Origin: Chryseosolibacter sp039917935
GTDB taxonomy: Bacteria > Bacteroidota > Bacteroidia > Cytophagales > Cyclobacteriaceae
Assembly (NCBI GenBank): GCA_039917935.1
Contig: JBDSIM010000300.1
Location: 1-12,069 of the forward strand
Direction: 5' to 3'
Length of the DNA: 12,069 nucleotides
Made by a program: the position numbers and the translations under genes. Positions 5,511 to 12,069 of the stretch are shown here, piece by piece. The notes beneath the pieces were generated by a model that saw only the letters and a list, made by a program, of their open reading frames with translations, was not told the origin of the DNA and did no database searches. Each line of letters starts with the position of its first letter. Within the stretch, counting starts at the first letter, position 1.

Positions 5511-8500
5511 ATGAAACCAAACACTTATATCAATACCGATGGCAATTCAGCCGTAGCCAATGTAGCTTATGGTTTTTCTGAAGTAGCCGCCATCTACCCC
5601 ATCACGCCATCTTCCGACATGGGCGAGCGGGCTGATGGATGGAGTGCCGAGGGGCGGAAAAATATTTTCGGTGAGTCGGTTGATGTGACACAAATGCAAT
5701 CAGAAGCAGGGGCTGCCGGGGCCATCCATGGAGCACTTTCTGCCGGGGCACTTGCCACTACATTTACTGCTTCGCAAGGCTTGTTGCTGATGTTGCCCAA
5801 CATGTTCAAAATAGCCGGAGAGATGTTGCCGGTTGTATTTCATGTTTCAGCACGCTCATTGGCATGTCAGGCCCTCTCCATTTTTGGCGACCATTCGGAT
5901 GTCATGGCAACCCGCGGAACTGGCTTTGCCATGCTCGCTTCTTCCAATGTGCAGGAGGCGCAAGACCTGGCGGTAATCGCTCACCTGTCTACACTCGAAG
6001 CTAAAATTCCGTTCCTTCATTTCTTTGATGGATTCCGTACCTCACACTCCATACAGAAAATTGTACCGGTCAGCTACGAAGAAATGCGGAGCATGCTTGC
6101 CATGAAATTTGTGGAAGAGTTTCGCGCCGTGGCGTTGAAGCCGGAAGCTCCCATTTGCAAGGTAGGTGCGCAAAATCCGGATGTCTATTTTCAAGGAAGA
6201 GAAACCGTCAACCGGTTTTATGAAGTTTGCCCCTCCATCGTAGAAAAATATATGAGATTGTTTGCCGAAAAGACCGGACGACAATACAAACTTTTTGAAT
6301 ACATAGGCGCACCTGATGCAGACAAGATTCTCATTTCCATCGGATCATCGACCGAAACGATTGAAGAAACCATTAACTATTTAAGAAAGCGGGGTGAGAA
6401 AGTGGGACTCGTTAAAGTAAGATTGTACAGGCCATTTGCCGTTGCAGACTTCCTGAAAGAAATCCCAAAATCAGTTAACAAGATTGCCGTACTCGATCGT
6501 ACCAAAGAGCCAGGCTCGATTGGGGAGCCTCTTTATCTCGATGTGGTTGCGGCTTTGGCTGGTGAACGAGGGGGCATCCGCATTATCGGTGGGCGTTATG
6601 GTTTGTCCTCGAAAGAATTTACGCCATCGATGGTGAAAGCCGTCTATGATCATCTTGAAAATGATGGCTGGCATAATTTCACCGTAGGCATCAATGATGA
6701 TGTAACTTACAAATCGATTCCTGTTAACGAGGAGATAGACACAGAACAGGAAAGCATTGTGCGCTGCAAGTTCTGGGGATATGGATCGGATGGAACCGTG
6801 AGCGCCAATAAGAATGCCATTAAGATCATTGGTGACAGCACGGAACTCTTTGTTCAGGGATATTTTCAATATGATTCCAATAAGTCGGGTGGTTGGACCA
6901 TCTCTCACTTGCGCTTCGGTAAAGAAAAAATTCAGTCAGATTATCTGCTGAATAAAGTAGATTTTGTAGCACTGCACCGCCCTCAGTACATCGGTCAATA
7001 TGATATTCTTGAAGGAATTACGGATGGAGGAAAGTTTTTGATCAACTCAAGCCAGAAGCCCGAAAATATCTTCAGACTCTTCACGAAAGATATGCAAGAC
7101 ACCATTCGGGAGAAAAAGATTAAAGTATATACTATTGATGCCTCCAGGATTGCGAAAAGCGTAGGGTTGGGCGGAAAAATAAGTTCCGTTATGCAAACCG
7201 CATTCTTCAAAGTTTCCGGAGTTCTACCCGAAAAAGAAGCCATTGATCTGATTAAGAAGTTTGTCCAAAAGCAATTTGCGCGTAAAAGCCCTGAAATTGT
7301 AGAAATGAATTGGAAGGCCATAGATGCTGCGGCTGCAGCAGTGACAGATGTTCCTATACCTGAAGAGTCAGACAAATATGCAGAGATAACCGCAGTAGTT
7401 CCTGAAGGTTCAGGATGGTTTGCTGAAAAAATCATTGATCCTATAATGCGGCTGAAAGGCGATCGCATACCGGTTTCCTATATGCCGGTCAACGGAGCCA
7501 TGCCTACGGGCACAAAACGGCTGGAGTTTCGTGGCGTGCCGGGCAATCCTGCCATCTGGATTGAAAAACTTCCTTTTGTGAATGAACCTAATATAACAGA
7601 GCCTTACCTGGAATATCCTCCAAGCTGTTCCGGTTGTGGAGAGGTTCCTTATATTCATTTGGTGACACAACTGTTTGGCGAACGGATGATCATCGCGAAT
7701 GCTACCGGATGCACATCGATCTTTGGCGGAACATTCCCCCTCACTCCTTATACGAAAGACAAAAATGGAAAAGGACCGGCATGGGCCAATTCACTCTTTG
7801 AAGATAACGCTGAGTTTGGTTTTGGAATGCGGCTGGCAGTTGATGCCAATCGCAGGCAATTAAAAACAAATATAGAGTCTTTGATGGCATCTTCCATTAG
7901 TGAAGATCTTAAGGCAGCGCTTCTGAAATCTTTGAGTCTGTTTGATGAAGTAAACAATGAGGCCAGGAATCATGCTGATTATGTGAAAGAACTTTTGGCT
8001 GCAGAGAAAAAGGTTTTGAGTGAAAATCCTGTATTGAACAAGGTGATTGAATTGCAAGACTATTTTGTAGACAAGAGCATTTGGATTATCGGTGGCGATG
8101 GTTGGGCTTATGACATCGGCTTTGGTGGGCTTGATCATGTAATGGCCTCCAACCGAAATGTGAATTTATTGGTACTTGATACAGAAGTATATTCCAATAC
8201 CGGTGGTCAGGCATCAAAAGCAACACCTAGGGGTGCTGTTGCTAAGTTCGCTTCCGATGGTAAGAAATTGAGTAAAAAGAATCTTGGCCTGATGATGACA
8301 TCCTACAGCAATGCGTATGTCGCTTCAGTGAACATGGGTATGGACCGTGAAAAAACAGCCCTTGCATTTGTAGAAGCCGAAAAGCATAAAGGTCCTTCAA
8401 TAATTATTGCGTACTCTCCTTGTATCGCGCATGGATATGACATGAGGCTTACGAAAAAGCAATCTGAAAAGGCAGCTAAATGTGGTTACTGGCCCATGTA

Positions 8501-8708
8501 CAGGTTCAATCCAGGATTACGAAAAGAAGATCAGAATCCGTTGACCTGGGATGGATATGATGTTGATACAAAATTTGAGGATTATCTCGAAGAGGAAATC
8601 CGGTACAAGACGCTGAACCTGACTAATCCGGAGGAGTCGACCAGGCTTGTAGAGTTGGCCGTGAAGGATAATACACAGCGGTTCAAGGACATCAAACAAC
8701 TGTCATAA
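5511..8708 (+). CDS. nifJ: NifJ-type pyruvate:flavodoxin oxidoreductase lacking the ferredoxin domain
   Basis: A single-chain 2-oxoacid oxidoreductase, expected to split pyruvate with CoA into acetyl-CoA and CO2 and pass two electrons to ferredoxin or flavodoxin. Domains in order: pyrimidine-binding domain with YPITPSS (residues 29-35); the TKEPGSIGEP segment (331-340) of the second domain; the gamma-type domain (about 415-600); then PTGTKRLEFRGVPGNP (665-680). In usual NifJ proteins a domain with two CxxCxxCxxxC clusters follows at this point. Here the chain runs directly to the thiamine-diphosphate domain: YPPSCSGCGEVPY, NATGCTSIFGG and GGDGWAYDIGFGG, through to EVYSNTGGQ. The proximal [4Fe-4S] ligands are all present: Cys706, Cys709, Cys734 and Cys971 (in SPCIAHG). 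The length, 1065 residues against about 1170-1200, matches the loss of one domain of roughly 110 residues, with no frameshift. It is the first gene of the operon, and flavodoxin two genes on is the likely acceptor. The substrate could also be another 2-oxoacid. Confidence 0.93.
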   Translation: MKPNTYINTDGNSAVANVAYGFSEVAAIYPITPSSDMGERADGWSAEGRKNIFGESVDVTQMQSEAGAAGAIHGALSAGALATTFTASQGLLLMLPNMFKIAGEMLPVVFHVSARSLACQALSIFGDHSDVMATRGTGFAMLASSNVQEAQDLAVIAHLSTLEAKIPFLHFFDGFRTSHSIQKIVPVSYEEMRSMLAMKFVEEFRAVALKPEAPICKVGAQNPDVYFQGRETVNRFYEVCPSIVEKYMRLFAEKTGRQYKLFEYIGAPDADKILISIGSSTETIEETINYLRKRGEKVGLVKVRLYRPFAVADFLKEIPKSVNKIAVLDRTKEPGSIGEPLYLDVVAALAGERGGIRIIGGRYGLSSKEFTPSMVKAVYDHLENDGWHNFTVGINDDVTYKSIPVNEEIDTEQESIVRCKFWGYGSDGTVSANKNAIKIIGDSTELFVQGYFQYDSNKSGGWTISHLRFGKEKIQSDYLLNKVDFVALHRPQYIGQYDILEGITDGGKFLINSSQKPENIFRLFTKDMQDTIREKKIKVYTIDASRIAKSVGLGGKISSVMQTAFFKVSGVLPEKEAIDLIKKFVQKQFARKSPEIVEMNWKAIDAAAAAVTDVPIPEESDKYAEITAVVPEGSGWFAEKIIDPIMRLKGDRIPVSYMPVNGAMPTGTKRLEFRGVPGNPAIWIEKLPFVNEPNITEPYLEYPPSCSGCGEVPYIHLVTQLFGERMIIANATGCTSIFGGTFPLTPYTKDKNGKGPAWANSLFEDNAEFGFGMRLAVDANRRQLKTNIESLMASSISEDLKAALLKSLSLFDEVNNEARNHADYVKELLAAEKKVLSENPVLNKVIELQDYFVDKSIWIIGGDGWAYDIGFGGLDHVMASNRNVNLLVLDTEVYSNTGGQASKATPRGAVAKFASDGKKLSKKNLGLMMTSYSNAYVASVNMGMDREKTALAFVEAEKHKGPSIIIAYSPCIAHGYDMRLTKKQSEKAAKCGYWPMYRFNPGLRKEDQNPLTWDGYDVDTKFEDYLEEEIRYKTLNLTNPEESTRLVELAVKDNTQRFKDIKQLS

Positions 8709-8722
8709 GTTAAAAAAAAATT

Positions 8723-9772
8723 ATGGGTATCAATCTTTCAACAACCTATGGTGGATTAACTATTAAGAATCCAATAGTCATCGGAGCAAGCAACATTGTG
8801 ACCGATGTGAACAACCTGGTTAAATTGGAAGAAGCGGGCGCTGCAGCCATCGTTTATAAATCACTGTTTGAAGAACAAATCCAGCTGGAATCTTTGCAAC
8901 TGGATCAAGTGCAGGAATCTTATAGCGATTGGGACGCTGAGCATTCTACTTTCTTTCCTTCTGCACGCCATGCAGGGCCGGCCGAACATCTCAGGCAACT
9001 GAAAGAGGCCAGGAGCAAAATCAAAATACCGCTCATTGGAAGTCTAAACTGTACAAATGATGAATCATGGTTGGAGTTTGCACTGAAAATGGAAGACACC
9101 GGTATCGATGCTCTCGAGCTTAATTTCTATAGCAACAATTTTGATTTTGATACCACCTCAGAAGCCATTGAAGAAAAACAGATCAAGACCCTGGAGTTGG
9201 TGCGTGCCGGCATTCGTCTTCCACTATTTGTCAAACTGAGCCCCTTCTACTCCAACACGTTGCGGCTCATTTCCAGCATGGATAAACTTAGCGTTGATGG
9301 ATTTATTTTATTCAACCGCCTCTTTCAGCCAGACATTGACATCGAAGATGAAGAGCATTATTACCCTTATAACTTTAGCAGTGAAAGCGACAATCGTCTT
9401 GCCCTGCGCTACGCAGGGTTACTTCACAAAAAGGTGAAAGGCAGCATTGTTTGCAACACGGGTATTCTTACAGGTAAAGATGTAGTGAAAATGTTACTGG
9501 CAGGAGCCCATGCCGTGCAGGTAGTGAGTGCAGTATATAAAAAGGGCATCCATACCATAACCGACATGCTCGCAGATATTGAAAGTTGGATGAAGAATAA
9601 AAAGTATGAATCGTTGGATGATTTTCAGGGCAAACTATCGAAAGAAAAATTGTCTGATCCATTTGCCTACAAACGTGCACAGTATGTTGATATACTGATG
9701 AGATCAGAAGTATTCATGAAATACCACCCCAAACGTGGTCAGTTCGACAACCGGTATGATGATGACTATTAA
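8723..9772 (+). CDS. Dihydroorotate dehydrogenase-like flavoprotein (NifJ-associated)
   Basis: A 349-residue TIM-barrel protein of the dihydroorotate dehydrogenase superfamily. The start (TTYGGLTIKNPIVIGASNI, residues 7-25), VKLSPFY (170-176) and NTGILTGKDVVKMLLAGAHA (245-264) match FMN-binding parts of class 1 enzymes. The substrate loop does not: where true enzymes have ELN-SCPN with the catalytic cysteine or serine, this protein has ELNFYSNNFDFD (132-143). It therefore probably binds FMN but does not make orotate. Such 'DHODH-like' proteins are known as neighbours of nifJ in several bacteria, with no settled function. It lies 14 bases after nifJ, so it is co-transcribed, with an A-rich leader and no Shine-Dalgarno sequence. 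It has no Fe-S cysteine motif, so it cannot replace the cluster domain missing from NifJ. A redox role with NifJ and flavodoxin is inference. Confidence 0.85.
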   Translation: MGINLSTTYGGLTIKNPIVIGASNIVTDVNNLVKLEEAGAAAIVYKSLFEEQIQLESLQLDQVQESYSDWDAEHSTFFPSARHAGPAEHLRQLKEARSKIKIPLIGSLNCTNDESWLEFALKMEDTGIDALELNFYSNNFDFDTTSEAIEEKQIKTLELVRAGIRLPLFVKLSPFYSNTLRLISSMDKLSVDGFILFNRLFQPDIDIEDEEHYYPYNFSSESDNRLALRYAGLLHKKVKGSIVCNTGILTGKDVVKMLLAGAHAVQVVSAVYKKGIHTITDMLADIESWMKNKKYESLDDFQGKLSKEKLSDPFAYKRAQYVDILMRSEVFMKYHPKRGQFDNRYDDDY

Positions 9773-9794
9773 CAATAATAAATTTTTTTGACAT

Positions 9795-10298
9795 ATGGCT
9801 AAAATTGGAGTTTTTTTTGGTTCAACAGAAGGCAACACCGAGCGTGTTGTCAATCAGATTCAACAATTATTTGGAGATGATGCTGAGTTGCACAATGTAA
9901 ACTCAGCATCTGCAGACGATATGCAACCGTATCCCTACCTGATATTGGCATGCCCTACCTGGGAGATTGGCCGGCTGCAGGAAGACTGGGACAGCTTTAT
10001 CGATGAGATCGAAAAGGTGGAATATGCGGGTAAGAAAGTAACTTATCTTGGTCTTGGCGATGCAGACGGATATCCTGATACTTATCTGGATGCGCTCGGA
10101 ATAATTCACAATCGTATCAAAGAAAAAGGTGCTACCTTTGTTGGCGCGTGGCCTACCGATGGCTACAATTTCAATGTCTCTAAAGGTGTGGTGAACGGTC
10201 AGTTTTTAGGACTGGCGATTGATGAAGACAACCAAAAGGATCTGACCCTGGGCCGGATTGAAAAATGGGTGATGGAACTGAAGAATGAGTTTTTATAA
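9795..10298 (+). CDS. fldA: Long-chain flavodoxin
   Basis: A 167-residue FMN electron carrier of the cytoplasm. The phosphate-binding loop is GSTEGNTE (residues 9-16). The two aromatic residues that sandwich the flavin are Trp56 in CPTWEIGRLQEDW and Tyr93 in GLGDADGYPDTY. The 20-residue insertion typical of long-chain flavodoxins follows, then GLAIDEDNQKDLTLGRI near the C-terminus. Length and all motifs are normal. It begins 22 bases after the DHODH-like gene and ends 3 bases before the next gene, so it is part of the nifJ operon. It is the obvious electron acceptor for the NifJ-type enzyme, and might also serve the DHODH-like flavoprotein. The symbol could equally be nifF; no nitrogen-fixation gene is seen. 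Confidence 0.95.
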   Translation: MAKIGVFFGSTEGNTERVVNQIQQLFGDDAELHNVNSASADDMQPYPYLILACPTWEIGRLQEDWDSFIDEIEKVEYAGKKVTYLGLGDADGYPDTYLDALGIIHNRIKEKGATFVGAWPTDGYNFNVSKGVVNGQFLGLAIDEDNQKDLTLGRIEKWVMELKNEFL

Positions 10299-10301
10299 AC
10301 A

Positions 10302-11375
10302 ATGGCCGAGATCCGGTTTAAAAAGCCATGTTATCCGGTAAGCAAAGCACTGCGCGGGTACCTTCTGCTCACGAATCGTGAGTCGGATGTACCCATTTCC
10401 TATCACGATCTCCTTCATTTCAACAACTCAATTCCATTGTTTGACAAGAAGGGGACTGATACTTTTTGGGAAACACTCATTTACAATCAATCAGATCAAA
10501 AGTTTATTGACGAGTGCCTGAGAAAAATATACGCCCAACTAAAAGTCGGTGGTGATGTTGGCGTTATGGAACACCTGTACATTGATCGGATTGATTACTG
10601 TCTCTATGCTAATACAAACCCCATCCGTGTTCGAATCGTCAACCGGCTTAATGACCTCTTCGATTACTTCTATGTTAAGCAGGCTGATATGTCACGGATC
10701 TATGGTATGGAACTGGAGCATCTTCTCTCCCCCAATAAAATCAATTACCTCGTGAAGGGAGCAACCCTGATCGAAGAGCACATTCAGGGCATACCGGGTG
10801 ATTCCTTCATCAAAAACTTTTTGCCGCGACAGGATTATAACCCTTTACGCATTGCCAAAGAGTTTGTAAAGTTTAATGAACGCAGTCTTGTCCAATTGAT
10901 TGGTGACATGCGCAATGACAACTTCATAGTAGAGGTGATTCCCGACTTTGATGAACTGTGTTTTAGGTTGCGCACAATCGACTTTGATCAGCACTGCTAC
11001 GAAGGCGATCTGAAGATTTACATGCCTCAATATTTTAAAGAAAATAATCCCATCATCAATCTGGGGTTCAAATCCATGTCGCCTGTGCTGGAACTTCAAT
11101 ATCAGAAAGAAGAAAGGACCAGGTTGCTTACGCGTGTTAAGGCTGCAGGAGGTCAATTGGAAGCACTCTTAAATTCCATGCGCAATGACCAGCTTTCGAA
11201 GGAAGAAAATGTTTTGAGACTTCGTTCCGAGCTGGCAGAGTTGTATGAAGACAACGCATTTCTCGAAGGAAGAACCATGGGGGAATTAATCGCTACCAGC
11301 TTGCACATGCTGGAAATTTATCCCGTAAGGAAGAGGCATAAAATCAGATCAAAGAGCGAAAAGAAGGTGAATTGA
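10302..11375 (+). CDS. Uncharacterised protein with kinase/APH-fold signature
   Basis: A 357-residue cytoplasmic protein that I do not recognise as a named family. Residues 120-240 show an ordered set of kinase-fold marks: FYVKQAD with Lys126 as a possible ATP-binding lysine; YGMELEHLL with Glu137 or Glu139 as its partner; LIEEHIQGIPGDSFI (156-170) like a hinge region of aminoglycoside phosphotransferases; GDMRNDNFIV (201-210), matching the catalytic loop GDxxxxN with Asp202 and Asn207; and RTIDFDQ, with Asp227 in the place of the metal-binding aspartate. The histidine often seen before GD in phosphotransferases is isoleucine here. The first 90 residues and the charged, coiled-coil-like tail (about 265-330) are unassigned. 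No signal peptide, membrane segment or Fe-S motif is seen. It follows flavodoxin by 3 bases, so translational coupling is likely. The kinase fold is inference from motif order; the substrate is unknown. Confidence 0.8.
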   Translation: MAEIRFKKPCYPVSKALRGYLLLTNRESDVPISYHDLLHFNNSIPLFDKKGTDTFWETLIYNQSDQKFIDECLRKIYAQLKVGGDVGVMEHLYIDRIDYCLYANTNPIRVRIVNRLNDLFDYFYVKQADMSRIYGMELEHLLSPNKINYLVKGATLIEEHIQGIPGDSFIKNFLPRQDYNPLRIAKEFVKFNERSLVQLIGDMRNDNFIVEVIPDFDELCFRLRTIDFDQHCYEGDLKIYMPQYFKENNPIINLGFKSMSPVLELQYQKEERTRLLTRVKAAGGQLEALLNSMRNDQLSKEENVLRLRSELAELYEDNAFLEGRTMGELIATSLHMLEIYPVRKRHKIRSKSEKKVN

Positions 11376-11384
11376 TTCTTTTCG
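11357..11384. terminator. Perfect inverted repeat across the last stop codon of the operon
   Basis: CGAAAAGAA at 11357-11365 pairs exactly with TTCTTTTCG at 11376-11384 around a 10-base loop, and the stop codon of the 357-residue gene (11373-11375) lies in the loop. It sits between two convergent genes, where a two-way terminator would be expected. The stem is A/T-rich and no clean T-run follows, so it is at best a weak terminator. Confidence 0.35.
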
Positions 11385-11442
11385 TATTAAAAAGAGCCTC
11401 CATCTTCTTTTCATCTTAAGTACCTTCATTCACCAACATTTT

Positions 11443-11858
11443 TCAAACCAGCCAGCTCGATTCACCAGTGAGCAAGCTTTGCAGATCGCCCTCACCTTTT
11501 GTAACAATTTCATGCTGGATCTGATTAACAACCCGCTCTTCATAAGGCACCCGATTGACAGCCTGCAATACACCCATTGGCCTGGGGAGCTCTTCACTGT
11601 AAGTCATGTTTGCCAAAATGAATCCCAATGTGCTGTCTTTCTCGTTGTGGATAAGCAAGTCGTTGACCGAATATTCGCCCTGATCCAGATTCACTACGCG
11701 CGGTGTGTAGCCATCAAGAATAATTCCCTTGTTTTTGCTCTTTCCAAACACCATCGGCTTTCCATGCTCCAGGAAAATTGTATAATTATCCCGTGTTTCT
11801 GCGTTTGTATACAGATCGAAAGCACCATCATTGAAGATGCGGCAATTGGTGTATATAG
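11443..11858 (-). CDS. korB: 2-oxoacid:ferredoxin oxidoreductase beta subunit, C-terminal part
   Basis: The last 138 or so residues of a KorB-type beta subunit, which works with KorA to oxidise 2-oxoglutarate (or a related acid) with CoA and pass electrons to ferredoxin. Family marks: IYTNCRIFNDGAFD, where the cysteine is the last ligand of the single [4Fe-4S] cluster; FLEHGKPMVFGKSKNKGI; LDGYTPRVV; DLLIHNEKDSTLGFILANM; and RPMGVLQAV. The stop is TGA at 11443-11445. Homology to KorB ends abruptly at the isoleucine-tyrosine near 11854-11856. Upstream the frame continues for a few unrelated codons and reaches a stop at 11899-11901, so the N-terminal half, including the thiamine-diphosphate site, is absent. 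A GTG at 11875-11877 could be taken as a start, but it lies in foreign sequence. It is convergent with the nifJ operon. Truncation by a chimeric join is the best explanation. Confidence 0.88.
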
Positions 11859-11862
11859 TTGC
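11850..11862. other. Abrupt join between korB and RCC1 sequence
   Basis: Within about five bases (11855-11859) the minus strand changes from the RCC1 motif GWGQL, at 70% GC, to the KorB motif YTNC, at 40% GC, with a change of reading frame. No repeat, insertion sequence or integrase site is visible at the point. An assembly or library chimera is most likely. Confidence 0.75.
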
Positions 11863-12069
11863 CCCCAGCCGTTCCACCCTGCCGCGCGGAGGGTGTTGTC
11901 AGTTCGGTGTACGAGCGTGTGGGACCCGCCGGCAGCCACCGACGCGGCCGACGTCACGCCCGACATCTGCACGGGCGATGTGCGTTGTGTCGTCGACCCG
12001 TCGCCCAACTGCCCGCTGCTGTTCAGCCCCATGGCCCAGGCGGTAGCGTCGGTCTTGACGAACACCGAG
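11856..12069 (-). CDS. RCC1-repeat protein fragment, foreign composition
   Basis: On the minus strand, from the window edge inward, the frame encodes about 71 residues of an RCC1 (regulator of chromosome condensation-like) beta-propeller: AWAMGLNSSGQLGDGSTTQ, then SVAAGGSHTLVHRTDNTLRA and AGWNGWGQL. The two W/G-N--GQL motifs are about 50 residues apart, one propeller blade. Such repeats occur in secreted or surface proteins of many bacteria. Sampled lines are about 70% GC, against about 40% in the adjoining korB, and codon third positions are mostly G or C, so it comes from a different genome. It is open at the window edge and stops abruptly at the join with korB, in a different reading frame, so it is not a fusion protein. 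Confidence 0.8.

Noticed and set aside
9795..10298. nifF naming as a sign of nitrogen fixation
   Set aside because: No nif structural genes are present, and NifJ and flavodoxin are also general metabolic proteins.
11694..12065. One long minus-strand frame spanning the RCC1 motif and part of korB
   Set aside because: After about 11856 the frame runs through korB in the wrong phase and makes meaningless residues, so it is not a real fusion gene.
1..12069. tRNA or rRNA genes, CRISPR arrays, insertion sequences or transposases
   Set aside because: No cloverleaf-like segment, regularly spaced repeat, transposase motif or matching terminal repeats were seen on either strand.

Overview
The window looks like a metagenomic contig from a member of the Bacteroidota, probably Cytophagales-like (that rank is a guess). 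Three things point there: A/T-rich leaders with almost no Shine-Dalgarno sequence before the genes, promoter-like TAnnTTTG boxes, and a leftover sensor-style repeat of the kind found in secreted Bacteroidota surface proteins. Base composition is mixed. Sampled lines are about 25% GC in the left-hand hypothetical region, 43-55% in the main genes, and about 70% in the last 200 bases.

Layout. Bases 1-870 carry an AT-rich, unrecognised gene that seems broken across several reading frames, with a possible HEPN-type Rx4H motif. Bases 871-1389 are non-coding, with a 20-base palindrome. Next comes a divergent peroxide-stress pair: oxyR on the minus strand, with both redox cysteines at positions 199 and 208, and katG on the plus strand. 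A perfect OxyR-type box, ATAG-N7-CTAT, lies over the oxyR start codon. katG ends in a strong hairpin terminator. Bases 4741-5510 hold no intact gene, only a hairpin, a one-repeat gene remnant and the promoter region of the next operon.

Bases 5511-11375 form a tight four-gene operon: a NifJ-type pyruvate:ferredoxin/flavodoxin oxidoreductase, a dihydroorotate-dehydrogenase-like flavoprotein, a long-chain flavodoxin, and a 357-residue protein with the marks of a kinase/aminoglycoside-phosphotransferase fold. The unusual point is that NifJ is 1065 residues and lacks the whole two-cluster ferredoxin domain, while keeping the thiamine diphosphate site and the four ligands of the proximal [4Fe-4S] cluster. 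Together with the co-transcribed flavodoxin this suggests a reduced, single-cluster enzyme that passes electrons straight to flavodoxin. A perfect FNR/CRP-like palindrome (TGAT-N4-ATCA) lies upstream.

At the right end, on the minus strand, is the C-terminal part of a 2-oxoacid:ferredoxin oxidoreductase beta subunit (KorB type). It is cut abruptly near base 11858 and joined, out of frame, to a 70% GC piece of an RCC1-repeat protein. This is most likely an assembly or library chimera, so the last 210 bases should not be taken as part of this genome.
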